A stretch of DNA of 64,000 nt from Methanoculleus chikugoensis (GTDB taxonomy: Archaea > Halobacteriota > Methanomicrobia > Methanomicrobiales > Methanoculleaceae), in NCBI RefSeq assembly GCF_019669965.1, contig NZ_AP019781.1, positions 1,302,001 through 1,366,000 on the forward strand, read 5' to 3'. Positions within the stretch are counted from its first letter, which is position 1. Each line of letters begins with the position of its first letter. The notes under the pieces were generated by a model. It made no database searches. It saw only the letters and a program-made list of their open reading frames with translations, and had not been told where the DNA came from. Shown in pieces: positions 51,504-60,464 of this stretch. The translations under genes and the position numbers were made by a program.

Positions 51504-52112
51504 ATGCGATCGATCATCTACTATCTGCGAGAGTTCCTCCGACCGGAATGGATCCGGAAGTTCTTCTTCGCGAAGACCGCGCCGCTCGAGACCCCCTCCT
51601 ACTTCAAGGGCTACCCGACCCTGACGGGGAACGAGTGCACGGCGTGCCTCTCCTGCATGATGATCTGCCCCGCGCCCAAGGCGATCGCGGTTCTCCGCAC
51701 GAGGGACGGGTGGGAGCCGGAGATCTACCCCGGCCACTGTATCCGGTGCGGCCTCTGCGTCGAGGCGTGCCCCGAGGGCGTTCTCTCGAGCGGCCGGATC
51801 CTCGACGTCACCCGGCGCGACGGGACGGCGTTCTGGTCGTGGTATCACCTCCAGGTCGACGACAACCTCTGCATGCGGTGCGGAAACTGTTGCGTCTCAT
51901 GCCCGGTCAACCGGGAGATCGACCCGCAGCTTGCAGGGTCGGGGACATCCTCAAGCGACGAGGTGATCATGCGGGTCGAGGGCGGCCGCGTGCGGATCCT
52001 CCACGAGGAGAAGTGCACGGGGTGCAAGACCTGCGAGACCCAGTGCCCCAACCGCGCGATCCGGGTCGCCCGGATGGTGGAAGGGGTGCAGATCGGGGAG
52101 GCGGAGGTATGA
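51504..52112 (+). CDS. ehaP: Eha-associated polyferredoxin-like subunit
   Basis: The 202-residue protein carries four cluster motifs: CTACLSCMMICP, CIRCGLCVEACP, CMRCGNCCVSCP and CTGCKTCETQCP. The first three differ slightly in spacing to the fourth Cys. It is the likely electron exit to soluble ferredoxin or directly to the downstream Fwd complex, whose first gene starts in its stop codon (ATGA). It corresponds by position to EhaP or a fused ferredoxin subunit. Confidence 0.78.
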   Translation: MRSIIYYLREFLRPEWIRKFFFAKTAPLETPSYFKGYPTLTGNECTACLSCMMICPAPKAIAVLRTRDGWEPEIYPGHCIRCGLCVEACPEGVLSSGRILDVTRRDGTAFWSWYHLQVDDNLCMRCGNCCVSCPVNREIDPQLAGSGTSSSDEVIMRVEGGRVRILHEEKCTGCKTCETQCPNRAIRVARMVEGVQIGEAEV

Positions 52113-52498
52113 GTTTCCTCATGATCACCGGGAGGACGGTGAACCAGGGCGTGACCGTCGAGAACAAGACGTCGCCCGAGTACGCGGCCGAGACCTCGAC
52201 CTGCTTCATGCACGAGTTCGATATGATGGAACTCGGGCTCGACGACGGAGACGCGATCCGGGTGACCGGGCCGTGCGGCGATGTCGTCATGCGGGCGGCG
52301 GCGTCGCTGGAAGTGGAGATGGGAACCGTCTTCGTCCCCTACGGGCCCTACGCAAACCACATCGTCGCCGCCGGCACCCGGTCCACCGGGATGCCGGACT
52401 TCAAGTCCCACGAGGTGGAGATCGAACCGACCGACGAAGAGCCGAAACTGGTTCACAAACTGATGGAAGACCTGGGAGGCCTCGCCTATGATCGTTAA
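52109..52498 (+). CDS. fwdD: formylmethanofuran dehydrogenase subunit D
   Basis: The 129-residue FwdD is a small molybdopterin-dinucleotide-binding-type subunit: EFDMMELGLDDGDAIRVTG, then MGTVFVPYGPYANHIV and TRSTGMPDFK. It completes the pterin site of FwdB. The start at the ATG in the ehaP overlap gives the standard N-terminus MSFLMITGRTVNQGV. Confidence 0.92.
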   Translation: MSFLMITGRTVNQGVTVENKTSPEYAAETSTCFMHEFDMMELGLDDGDAIRVTGPCGDVVMRAAASLEVEMGTVFVPYGPYANHIVAAGTRSTGMPDFKSHEVEIEPTDEEPKLVHKLMEDLGGLAYDR

Positions 52499-53777
52499 GG
52501 ACGCGGTCTGCCCGTTCTGCGGATGCCTCTGCGACGACATCGAGGTGGAGGTCGAAGGGAACCGGGTGGTCGCCGTCACGAACGCCTGCGAGCTCGGGAT
52601 GACGAAGTTCATGGGCGAGAAGAGGCTGAAGAACCCGATCCTGCGCGTCGAAAACGAGTGGAAGGATATCACCTACGACGAGGCCATCCGGTACGCCGCC
52701 GATATGCTTCTATCCGCCGAGCGGCCGCTCCTCTACGGGTGGAGCGGCACCCACGGGGAGGCGCAGTGCGTGGGGGTGCATATGGCCGAACTCATCCATG
52801 GCGTCATCGACAACACCTCCTCGGTCTGCCACGGCCCCTCGATCCTCGCCATCCAGGAGGTCGGGCACCCGGGATGCACGCTCGGGGTGGTGAAGAACCG
52901 GGCGGATCTCGTCATCTACTGGGGATCGAACCCGATCGACGCCCATCCCCGCCACCTTTCGCGTTACACGCGGTACGCGGAAGGGTTCTTCCTCGAGAAC
53001 GCCTTCCGCGACCGGAAGGTGATCGTCGTCGACGTCCGGAAGACCGAGACCGCGAACATCGCCGACGAGTTCGTCCAGATCAAACCCGGCGGGGACTATG
53101 CGGTGCTCTCGGCGCTCCGGGCGATCGTCCAGGGGAAGACGGACACGATCCCGCGGACGGTCGCGGGCGTCACCCGCGAACAGCTTATCCGGGTGGCAAA
53201 CCTCTGCAAATCCGCGAAGTTCGGGGCGGTTTACTTCGGGCTCGGGCTCACGATGACGCAGGGGAAGTACAAGAACATCCGGAACGCCATCGAATTCATA
53301 TCGGAGTTGAACCGGCACACGAAGTTCACCATCTCGGCGATGCGCGGCCACTACAACGTCTACGGTTCGAACGAAGTGAACACGTGGATGACCGGCTACC
53401 CCTTCGGGATCGACTTCTCGCGGGGGATCGCCTTCTACAACCCGGGAGAGACGACGGCGGTGGATATTCTCGCCCGGAAGGAGTGCGACGCGGCGCTGAT
53501 CGTCGGGAGCGACCCGGCCGCCCATTTCCCGCGGAAGTGTCTCGAACACCTCGCCGAGATCCCGGTCGTCCAGCTCGACCCCTACCCGAACGCCACCACC
53601 GCGTTCTGCAACGTCCAGATCCCGGTCGCGGTGACCGGTATCGACGCGGAAGGAACCGCCTACCGGATGGACGGGGTGCCGATCCGGACGAGGCGAGTCC
53701 TCTCGACCGACTACCTCTCCGACGAGGAGGTTCTCTCCCGGATGTATGCCCTGATGCAGGAGGAACCCCGTCCATGA
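52488..53777 (+). CDS. fwdB: formylmethanofuran dehydrogenase catalytic subunit B
   Basis: FwdB reduces CO2 to formate at a tungsto- or molybdopterin. The 429-residue protein has the N-terminal cluster Cys set VCPFCGCLC ... NACELG and the active-site segment SSVCHGPS, in which the metal ligand is Cys114 (not selenocysteine, which some methanogens use). Metal choice (W or Mo) cannot be read from the sequence. Its start overlaps fwdD by 11 bases. Confidence 0.95.
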   Translation: MIVKDAVCPFCGCLCDDIEVEVEGNRVVAVTNACELGMTKFMGEKRLKNPILRVENEWKDITYDEAIRYAADMLLSAERPLLYGWSGTHGEAQCVGVHMAELIHGVIDNTSSVCHGPSILAIQEVGHPGCTLGVVKNRADLVIYWGSNPIDAHPRHLSRYTRYAEGFFLENAFRDRKVIVVDVRKTETANIADEFVQIKPGGDYAVLSALRAIVQGKTDTIPRTVAGVTREQLIRVANLCKSAKFGAVYFGLGLTMTQGKYKNIRNAIEFISELNRHTKFTISAMRGHYNVYGSNEVNTWMTGYPFGIDFSRGIAFYNPGETTAVDILARKECDAALIVGSDPAAHFPRKCLEHLAEIPVVQLDPYPNATTAFCNVQIPVAVTGIDAEGTAYRMDGVPIRTRRVLSTDYLSDEEVLSRMYALMQEEPRP

Positions 53778-55474
53778 CCGAACTCCTGGTGAAGAACGCC
53801 TGCGTGATCGATCCGCTCAGCGGGATCAACGGCGAGGTGATGGATCTTGCCATCCGGGACGGGAAGATCGTCGAGGAGGTGAGCGATGCCGCAGAGGTGG
53901 TCGACGCTCACGGGATGCTCACGATGCCGGGCGGGATCGACTCCCACACCCATATCTGCGGGACGAAGGTGAACTTCGGGCGCTACATGAGCCCGGAGGA
54001 TATGCGGGCGGGAAGAACGCCCCGCCGGGGGGCGATGCACGCCACCTCCGGCTACAGCGTCCCGACGACCTACGGCAACAGCTACCGCTACAGCGTGATG
54101 GGCTACACCACCCTGCTCGAAGGCGCGATGGCGCCGCTCGAAGCACGGCACACCCACGAGGAGTTCTCCTACACGCCGCTGCAGGACACGATGGCGAACA
54201 CCCTCTTCGATGGGAACTGGGGGATCCTGGAGGCGATCCGCGACGGCGATACGAAACGGGTCGCCGCCATCATCGCCTGGACGCTTTCGGCCGTAAAAGG
54301 GTTCGGCGTCAAACTCACGAACCCCGGCGGCACCGAGGCCTGGCAGTGGGGCAAGAACGTCACCTGCATCCGCGACCCGGTGCCCTACTTCGAGGTGACG
54401 CCGGCCGAGATCATCCGGTCGGTCGTGGAGGCGAACGAACTCCTGCACCTCCCGCACTCGGTGCACCTCCACTGCAATAACCTCGGCACCCCGGGGAACT
54501 ACACCTGCACGCTCGGGTCGTTCGGCCTCATCCCCGACCTGAACAAAAAGAGGCAGACACTGTATGCGACCCATGTTCAGTTCCACGCCTACGGCGGTTC
54601 GGGGTGGAAGGATTTCTGCTCGAAGAGCGAGCCGATTGCGAACTTCGTCAACATGCGCCCCCAGATCGTCATGGATATGGGGCAGGTGATGTTCGGCCGG
54701 ACGACGACGATGACCGCCGACGGGCCGATGGAGTTCAACCTCTACCGCCTCCATCACGACAAGTGGAGCAACCACGACGTGGAACTCGAGACCGGTTCGG
54801 GGATCATCCCGGTCGTCTACCGGCGCAAGAACCTGGTCAACTCGATCATGTGGGCGATAGGCCTCGAACTCGCCCTCCTCACGAAGAGTCCCTGGCAGTG
54901 CCTGCTCACGACGGACAACCCGAACGGTGCGCCGTTCGTCAAGTACCCGGAGATCATCGCTCTCCTGATGAGCAAGCGGTACCGCGACGCCGAGTTCGCG
55001 ACGATTCACCCCGATACGGGGTCCCGGGTGCCCCTCCCGGCGATCGAGCGCGAACTCGACTGGCACGAGATCGCGGTGATGACCCGGGCCGGTGCGGCGC
55101 GGGCGCTCGGGATCCAGGATCTCGGGAAAGGACATCTCGCTCCGGGTGCCGATGCGGACGTCGCCATCTACCCCCTCAAGATCGACGAGGTCGACCCGTC
55201 GGCTGAGTACCAGAGGGTGATCGACGGGTTCAGCCGGACCGAATATACGATCAAGCGGGGCCGGGTCGTCGCCCGGCGGGGCGAGTGCCTGGTCGACGGG
55301 AGCAACGCCACGTTCTGGGTCGCGCCGAAGGTCTCGGAGGCATACGATATGGGGAAAGATCCCGACTTCATCGAGAAGTTCGACCGCTACTACACCGTCC
55401 GTATGAGGAACTACCCGGTGCAGGATGAGTACCTGACCCGGAGCCGGTGCATCGAGACGGAGGCCGACCTATGA
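53774..55474 (+). CDS. fwdA: formylmethanofuran dehydrogenase subunit A (amidohydrolase)
   Basis: FwdA condenses formate, delivered by an internal tunnel, with methanofuran at a dinuclear zinc site. The 566-residue amidohydrolase-type protein has HTH ligands in GGIDSHTHICG (His58, His60), the Lys segment GFGVKLTNPGG for the bridging carboxylated lysine, the His segments HLPHSVHLHCNN and VQFHAYGG, and LTTDNPNG carrying Asp. Overlaps of four bases link it to fwdB and fwdC. The longer open frame reaching back into fwdB is not used. Confidence 0.96.
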   Translation: MTELLVKNACVIDPLSGINGEVMDLAIRDGKIVEEVSDAAEVVDAHGMLTMPGGIDSHTHICGTKVNFGRYMSPEDMRAGRTPRRGAMHATSGYSVPTTYGNSYRYSVMGYTTLLEGAMAPLEARHTHEEFSYTPLQDTMANTLFDGNWGILEAIRDGDTKRVAAIIAWTLSAVKGFGVKLTNPGGTEAWQWGKNVTCIRDPVPYFEVTPAEIIRSVVEANELLHLPHSVHLHCNNLGTPGNYTCTLGSFGLIPDLNKKRQTLYATHVQFHAYGGSGWKDFCSKSEPIANFVNMRPQIVMDMGQVMFGRTTTMTADGPMEFNLYRLHHDKWSNHDVELETGSGIIPVVYRRKNLVNSIMWAIGLELALLTKSPWQCLLTTDNPNGAPFVKYPEIIALLMSKRYRDAEFATIHPDTGSRVPLPAIERELDWHEIAVMTRAGAARALGIQDLGKGHLAPGADADVAIYPLKIDEVDPSAEYQRVIDGFSRTEYTIKRGRVVARRGECLVDGSNATFWVAPKVSEAYDMGKDPDFIEKFDRYYTVRMRNYPVQDEYLTRSRCIETEADL

Positions 55475-56238
55475 AGGTCACGCTCGCGATGAAACCAGCG
55501 GCGACGGGTTTCATCCCCATCGAGGCGGAGTCGATCGTCCCGAAGAACTTCCTCTCCGGCACCGACCTCTCGGTCTGGCGGGGGAATCGGGAGCTTCGGC
55601 TCGACGAGCTCTTCTCGGTCTCGGTGGAGGGGAGCGCCGACTGCTCAGAGGATGTCGAGGTCGTCCTCTCGGGGGACACGTTCCGGTTAAAAAGGGTCGG
55701 CGAGTACATGGACGGAGGGAAGATCACCGTCCTCGGCGGTATCGGGATGCACTGCGGCAACTTCATGAGCGGCGGGACGATCGAGATCCACGGGAACGCC
55801 GACGGCTGGCTCGGCCGGGAGATGGCGGGAGGGACCATCATCTGCCGGGGCGACGCCGCCGACTACTGCGCCTCGGGATACCGCGGCGGCCGGAAGGGGA
55901 TGAAGGGAGGCGCCGTGGAGGTCTTCGGCCGTGCCGGGGATTTCCTCGCGGAGAGCATCGCCGGCGGCACGGTGATCGTGCACGGCGATGCCGGGGATAT
56001 GACCGGGGCGGAGATGCGCGGCGGTACGCTCGTCGTCCACGGGAACTGCAGCCGCCCGGCCGCGAACATGAAGGGCGGCTCCTGCTACGTCTACGGCACC
56101 GCGCGGGGGATGATCCCCACCTTCAGGAAGATCGGGACGGTACAGCACGACGGGCGTACGCTTATCCAGTTTGCCGGCGATCTTGCGAACCGCGGAAAAG
56201 GAAACCTTTTTGTGAAGGACTACGAATATCTGGACTGA
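55471..56238 (+). CDS. fwdC: formylmethanofuran dehydrogenase subunit C
   Basis: The 255-residue protein has the right-handed beta-helix of FwdC and the glutamate synthase C-terminal domain, with repeated GG(T)xxVxGxAG-type turns (AGGTIICRGDAADY, IAGGTVIVHGDAGDM, MRGGTLVVHGN). It holds FwdA and FwdB together. ATG in the overlap with fwdA is the start. Its stop overlaps the start of the next small gene (ATGATG-like TGATG). Confidence 0.95.
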   Translation: MKVTLAMKPAATGFIPIEAESIVPKNFLSGTDLSVWRGNRELRLDELFSVSVEGSADCSEDVEVVLSGDTFRLKRVGEYMDGGKITVLGGIGMHCGNFMSGGTIEIHGNADGWLGREMAGGTIICRGDAADYCASGYRGGRKGMKGGAVEVFGRAGDFLAESIAGGTVIVHGDAGDMTGAEMRGGTLVVHGNCSRPAANMKGGSCYVYGTARGMIPTFRKIGTVQHDGRTLIQFAGDLANRGKGNLFVKDYEYLD

Positions 56239-56387
56239 TGGTCAGGCACGAGTGTGGGTTCGAGGCCCCGATCCACTGCAAGCGGTGCGGGAGGCCGCTG
56301 GAGAACAACGAGCGCACGGGCCTTTACTGCCCGCACTGCGGAAGAAGAGTGAGTATGCTCTGCCCGGGCTGCGGGCGTCTCTGGTGA
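56238..56387 (+). CDS. 49-residue double zinc-ribbon protein at the end of the fwd operon
   Basis: The tiny product reads MVRHECGFEAPIHCKRCGR, then LYCPHCGRR and LCPGCGRLW: four cysteine pairs or half-pairs, enough for two zinc sites. It starts in the fwdC stop (TGATG), so it is translated with the operon, and its frame ends at 56387, five bases before the convergent DUF1922 gene. A role in Fwd or Eha assembly is only suggested by location. Confidence 0.65.
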   Translation: MVRHECGFEAPIHCKRCGRPLENNERTGLYCPHCGRRVSMLCPGCGRLW

Positions 56388-56391
56388 CCGG

Positions 56392-56664
56392 TCAGACCCG
56401 GTTCTTCACCCACCGGGCATACTGTGCCCTGAGCTGGCGGATGTCCTGTTCCGTCAGGTCTTTTTTCCCGGTCTGGTGCAGGTAGGACTCGAGCTGCTCC
56501 ACCACCCGTTCCGCGTCCTGGAAGTCGTCGGCGTCCAGGTAGACCGGCACCCGCTGGACGTTGATCACCTCGCCGCACATCGGGCAGAGCCTCCAGCGCT
56601 GATAACGGTCGACATAGTTGAAGGTCTTGCAGCCCGGACAGCGGATGACGAGATACATGATCAA
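56392..56664 (-). CDS. DUF1922-type zinc-ribbon protein
   Basis: The 90-residue protein has a zinc ribbon (CPGCKTFNYV ... CPMCGEVINVQ; Cys9, Cys12, Cys27, Cys30) followed by helices (DAERVVEQLESYLHQ). It matches archaeal DUF1922 proteins of unknown function. An ATG two codons inside (56658) is an alternative start. Convergent with the fwd operon. Confidence 0.78.
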   Translation of the reverse strand: MIMYLVIRCPGCKTFNYVDRYQRWRLCPMCGEVINVQRVPVYLDADDFQDAERVVEQLESYLHQTGKKDLTEQDIRQLRAQYARWVKNRV

Positions 56665-56865
56665 TGGGAGTTGTGCGGGCGGGCGGATTTATAGTTATCC
56701 ATCTGGAGTTTTCTACTGGGCAGAGGTGTCTTCTTGGATGATGCTTTTGCGGGGTGGAGGTTGAGAGGGTTGAAGATCTTTAACGGATGACTGCCAGGAC
56801 GTTTGTGAATCTAAAATCGGGACTTTGATCTCTTTCAGTTACTCTTCTGACACGGCTTTCGAGGG

Positions 56866-57112
56866 GATATCGCCGTTGGGGAGGGGCTGACGGGGAGGGG
56901 GGAGCATCCCCCCTCCCCTGTCTCCACATACGAAGGGATTCCTGTAACCCCCCACCGCCCGCGCTTCGCGCTCCTCATTCGCACCTGACGGTGCTCAAAC
57001 TCCGCTCCTGATGGAACGTCGTTCCGCCCCCCTGAGGGGCGGGCAGTGCGTGGCGATAGCCACCACGGTCCACTGTGTGGGAATTACTCCTCGTTCTGCC
57101 GTTCTTCTGAAT
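56866..57112. repeat. dispersed GC-rich intergenic repeat, copy 2 (rearranged)
   Basis: The left half carries the GGGGAGGGGGG/CCCCCCTCCCC hairpin and the GCGCTTCGCGCTC module in reverse orientation. The right half has CCCCCCTGAGGGGCGGG and the GTGGCGATAGCCACCACGGT module in forward orientation, with 28 bases identical to copy 1 (57048-57075). It looks like two repeat pieces joined head to head. The rest of the gap 56665-57208 shows no gene. Confidence 0.7.
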
Positions 57113-57208
57113 GCATAGCGAAGTTCAGTCGTGTTCACATGCCCTTTTTGTTACCGTGCCGTTGTAACATGAAGAATCTCGATATTTTCGCACAGATCTC
57201 AGGTTCGC

Positions 57209-58747
57209 TCACCCTCTCCGCGGCTTGAGATCCCTCACCGCCGGCCCGTGGATCACCCTTCCGTCGGCATCGTAGCGGGAGCCGTGGCAGGGGCAGTCCC
57301 AGGTCTCCTCGGCGCTGTTCCACGCGGCGACGCACCCGAGGTGGGTGCAGGTTGGGTTGACCGCGTGAACCCGCCCTTTCTCGTCCCGGAAGACGCCGGC
57401 CTTCTTCCCCTCGATCATCAGGACCCTTCCCTCGCCGGGTGCGACGTCCGCGAGGTCCCCGGCCGGCCGGGATATCGCGCCGCCGATGTACTTCTCGGCG
57501 ACCTCGATGTTGTGCGCGAGGAACCGCCAGGCGGATGCCGCCGGTTTGAACCGGTTGGGGGCGTAGACTTCCGCCCAGGGGTTCTCGCGCCCCCGGATCA
57601 TGTCGGTGATGATCGTTGCAGCCGCGGTGCCGTTGGTCATCCCCCACTTCCGGAATCCGGTCGCGATGTAGACGTTCTCGTGGCCGTCGGCGAGCCTGCC
57701 GATGTAGGGGACGCCGTCGATGGTGATGTAGTCCTGCGCCGACCACCGGTAGTCGACGGACGTTACCGGGTAGACCGACCGGGCGTAGGCCTCGAGGTCG
57801 CGGTAGTGCCTCCGCGTGTCCACGCCCTCGCCGGTCCGGTGCTCCATGCCGCCGACGATGACGAGTTCACCGTCGCCGGCAGGCTGCGATCGCCAGGAGT
57901 GGACGGGGCCATCGGCGTTGATGAAGAGCCCGTCCGGGAACGGCTCGTCGATCCGGACACCGAGCGCGTAAGACCGCGACGGCTCCATCCGGGCGAAGTA
58001 GAACCCGGGCGCATCGTAGAAGGGGTAGTGGGTCGCGAGAACCACGCTCTCTGCCGTGACGGTTCCCGACGTCGTCCTGACCGTGCAGCGGCCTCCCCCG
58101 TCCTGCACCTCGAGCGCCCGGGTCTTCTCGTAGATCCGGCTCCCGTCGCCGGGGATCAGCGACGCCAGGTGGAGGAGGTACTTCACTGGGTGGAACTGCG
58201 CCTGGTTCTCCATGACCACCGCGCCGTAACTCCGGGCGGGGAGCGGGATCTCCTCGACGAACGCCGCAGGAAGCCCGAGACTCCGTGCCGCATCCGCCTC
58301 GGCCTCGACCTTCTTCCGCTCCACTTCCGACTCCGCGTAGGTGTAGGCCGGTTTCCGGATGAAGTCGCAGGCGATAGTATGCTCCCGGACGAGCGATGCT
58401 ATCGCCTCGATCGCCGCCTGGTTTGCTTCGGCGTACTGTTGCGCCAGCCTGCCCCCGAACCGGTCGATGAGATCCTTGTAGATCAACCGGTGGAGCGCCG
58501 TGACCTTCGCCGTCGTGTGCCCGGTCACCCCCCGGGCGATCCGGTCCCCCTCGATCAGGGTGACCGCATAACCGGCCCGTTTGAGCAGGACGGCGGCGGT
58601 GATCCCGACGATACCCCCGCCCACGACCGCCACGTCGGTCTCCAGGTTCCCCGGCAGCGGAGGATGCGGCGTCTCCGCCGCGGTAGTCTCCATCCAGAAC
58701 GATCCGTGCCTGCCCGGCAGATCATATACATCCGGCCAATGCTCCAT
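57209..58747 (-). CDS. FAD-dependent oxidoreductase with C-terminal Rieske domain (paralog 1)
   Basis: The 512-residue protein joins a DAO/glycine-oxidase-like FAD domain ([21 protein letters not shown] near 40, GHTTAKVT) to a C-terminal Rieske [2Fe-2S] domain: [11 protein letters not shown] and [12 protein letters not shown] give the Cys-His pairs. The substrate is unknown; electron transfer to or from the Rieske centre is expected. I start at the ATG (complement 58745-58747) preceded by a GGGG-type ribosome site; the frame further up covers a promoter (ACTATATATGC). It is about 60 percent similar by eye to the next gene, a tandem duplication. Confidence 0.85.
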   Translation of the reverse strand: MEHWPDVYDLPGRHGSFWMETTAAETPHPPLPGNLETDVAVVGGGIVGITAAVLLKRAGYAVTLIEGDRIARGVTGHTTAKVTALHRLIYKDLIDRFGGRLAQQYAEANQAAIEAIASLVREHTIACDFIRKPAYTYAESEVERKKVEAEADAARSLGLPAAFVEEIPLPARSYGAVVMENQAQFHPVKYLLHLASLIPGDGSRIYEKTRALEVQDGGGRCTVRTTSGTVTAESVVLATHYPFYDAPGFYFARMEPSRSYALGVRIDEPFPDGLFINADGPVHSWRSQPAGDGELVIVGGMEHRTGEGVDTRRHYRDLEAYARSVYPVTSVDYRWSAQDYITIDGVPYIGRLADGHENVYIATGFRKWGMTNGTAAATIITDMIRGRENPWAEVYAPNRFKPAASAWRFLAHNIEVAEKYIGGAISRPAGDLADVAPGEGRVLMIEGKKAGVFRDEKGRVHAVNPTCTHLGCVAAWNSAEETWDCPCHGSRYDADGRVIHGPAVRDLKPRRG

Positions 58748-58835
58748 GCCCAGCCCCTTTCGCCGGGAGCATATATAGTGTGGGTATGGGGCCGGGCCGG
58801 AGAGCGGTGCAGTGCACTGTCCCCCCACCCCGGGG

Positions 58836-60383
58836 TTACCGCCGCACGACCTCTTTCCTCCGCAGGTTCCTCACTGTCGGGCTCTCGATCACCCTCCCGT
58901 CGGCGGCGTAGCGGGAACCGTGGCAGGGGCAGTCCCAGGACTTCTCCGCGTTGTTCCACGCGACGGTGCAGCCCATGTGCATGCAGGTCGGATCCAGCGT
59001 GCGGATCCCGCCGCGTTCGTCCCGGAAGACCGCGACATTCTGCCCGCCCGCCTCGACGACCTTCCCCTCCCCGGGCGGTATTGCCGCGACCTCCCGGTCG
59101 AAACCGGCTGCGCCGACCTCGATCGCCCCTCCCGCGGCCTCGAGTCTCTTTTGCACCCGGTCGGGGAACTCCGGCCGCTCCCGGAACCGGGAGGGGTCGA
59201 AGACCTCCGCCCAGGGGTTCGTGCGGCCCCGGATCAGGTCGGTGAGGATCATCCCCGCCGCCGTGCCGGCGGCCATCCCCCATTTGCCGAACCCCGTCGC
59301 GACAAAGACGCGGTCGTGCCCCCCGGCAAGGCGGCCGATGTAGGGGACGCGGTCGGCCGTGATGTAGTCCTGCGCCGACCAGTGGTAGTCGACCGATCTC
59401 GCCGGGTAGACCGACCGGGCGTAGGCCTCGAGATCGCGGTAATGCGCCCGGGTGTCGGTCACCTGCCCGGTGCCATGCGCCGCGCCGGTGACGATGACGA
59501 GGTCGCCGTCGCCGGCGGGCTGTGATCGCCACGAGTGAACGGGGTCGCTCGCGTTGATGAAGATCCCGTCCGGGAACGGCTCGTCGATCCGGATGCCGAG
59601 TGCGTAAGACCGCGACGGCTGCATCCGGGCGTAGTATGCACCGGGACGGTCGTAGATGGGGTAGTGGGTCGCGAGAACCGCGTGACCGGAGTGGAGCGTG
59701 CCCCGGTCTGTCTTCACCGCGACGCCGTCCGCCCGCTCCTCGATGCCTACGGCTCTCGTCATCTCAAAGACGTAACTCCCCTCCCCCGGGAGGTGTCCGG
59801 CGAGGAGCAGGAGGTAGTTACGCGGGTGAAACTGCGCCTGGCCTTCGAGGACCACCGCCCCATGACTTTCTCCCGGCAGCGGGACATCCTCCGTGAACGC
59901 CGCAGGAAGCCCGAGGTGCCGTGCCGCGTCAACCTCGGCCATGACCTTCTCGCGGGACTCCTCCGACTCCGCGTAGGTGTAGGCGGGTTTCCGCTCGAAA
60001 CTGCACGGGATGTCGTACTCCCGGACGAGGGACGCGACCGTCTCGACCCCCGCCCGGTTCGCAGCGGCATACTGCCGGGCCTTCACGCTCCCGAGCCGGT
60101 CGATCAGATCGGCGTAGATAAGGCGGTGGAGCACCGTGACCTTCGCCGTCGTATGACCGGTGGCGCCCGTGACGATCCGGTAGGCGTCGATGAGGGCGAC
60201 GGTCAGCCCCGCCTTCTTCAGCAGAAACGCCGTGGTAATGCCTGCAATCCCGCCGCCGATCACCGTGACGTCCACGCGCCCGTCCCCGTCGAGCGGCGGA
60301 AACCCCGTCTCCGGCGAGGTGGCCATCCAGTACGACTCCGCCCTTCCCGGCAGACTCGCGTCCCGTTCCGGTGCCTCTTCCAT
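58836..60383 (-). CDS. FAD-dependent oxidoreductase with C-terminal Rieske domain (paralog 2)
   Basis: Same architecture as its neighbour: [41 protein letters not shown], and a Rieske end with [11 protein letters not shown] and [12 protein letters not shown]. 515 residues from the ATG whose complement is 60381-60383, with GAGGAAG before it. Cluster ligands are complete in both copies, so both are probably functional. Between the two genes lies an 88-base gap with its own TATA-like element, so they may be expressed separately. Confidence 0.85.
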   Translation of the reverse strand: MEEAPERDASLPGRAESYWMATSPETGFPPLDGDGRVDVTVIGGGIAGITTAFLLKKAGLTVALIDAYRIVTGATGHTTAKVTVLHRLIYADLIDRLGSVKARQYAAANRAGVETVASLVREYDIPCSFERKPAYTYAESEESREKVMAEVDAARHLGLPAAFTEDVPLPGESHGAVVLEGQAQFHPRNYLLLLAGHLPGEGSYVFEMTRAVGIEERADGVAVKTDRGTLHSGHAVLATHYPIYDRPGAYYARMQPSRSYALGIRIDEPFPDGIFINASDPVHSWRSQPAGDGDLVIVTGAAHGTGQVTDTRAHYRDLEAYARSVYPARSVDYHWSAQDYITADRVPYIGRLAGGHDRVFVATGFGKWGMAAGTAAGMILTDLIRGRTNPWAEVFDPSRFRERPEFPDRVQKRLEAAGGAIEVGAAGFDREVAAIPPGEGKVVEAGGQNVAVFRDERGGIRTLDPTCMHMGCTVAWNNAEKSWDCPCHGSRYAADGRVIESPTVRNLRRKEVVRR

Positions 60384-60406
60384 GCTTCTTCCTCTCTTCG
60401 CTGGTG

Positions 60407-60420
60407 GGTGCCGCGGCACC
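60407..60420. promoter_or_regulatory. 14-bp perfect palindrome in the divergent promoter
   Basis: GGTGCCGCGGCACC is perfectly self-complementary. It lies 24 bases before the Rieske-oxidoreductase ATG on one side and directly beside the TATA element CTATATATCG (60420-60429) of the glycosyltransferase on the other. A shared operator is a simple reading. Confidence 0.45.
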
Positions 60421-60464
60421 TATATATCGTTATGCAGGACCGTCATCTACCGGAACCCACCGGT

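Noticed and set aside
52815-52850. Selenocysteine at the FwdB active site
   Set aside because: The metal-ligand codon in SSVCHGPS is an ordinary Cys codon, and no in-frame TGA occurs.
52523-53773. Long frame in phase with fwdA running back through fwdB
   Set aside because: The upstream part is an out-of-frame reading of fwdB; fwdA clearly begins at 53774 in an ATGA overlap.
59535-60464. Upstream extension of the glycosyltransferase frame
   Set aside because: It lies opposite the Rieske oxidoreductase gene and before the promoter; the TATA element at 60420 places the true start at 60465.
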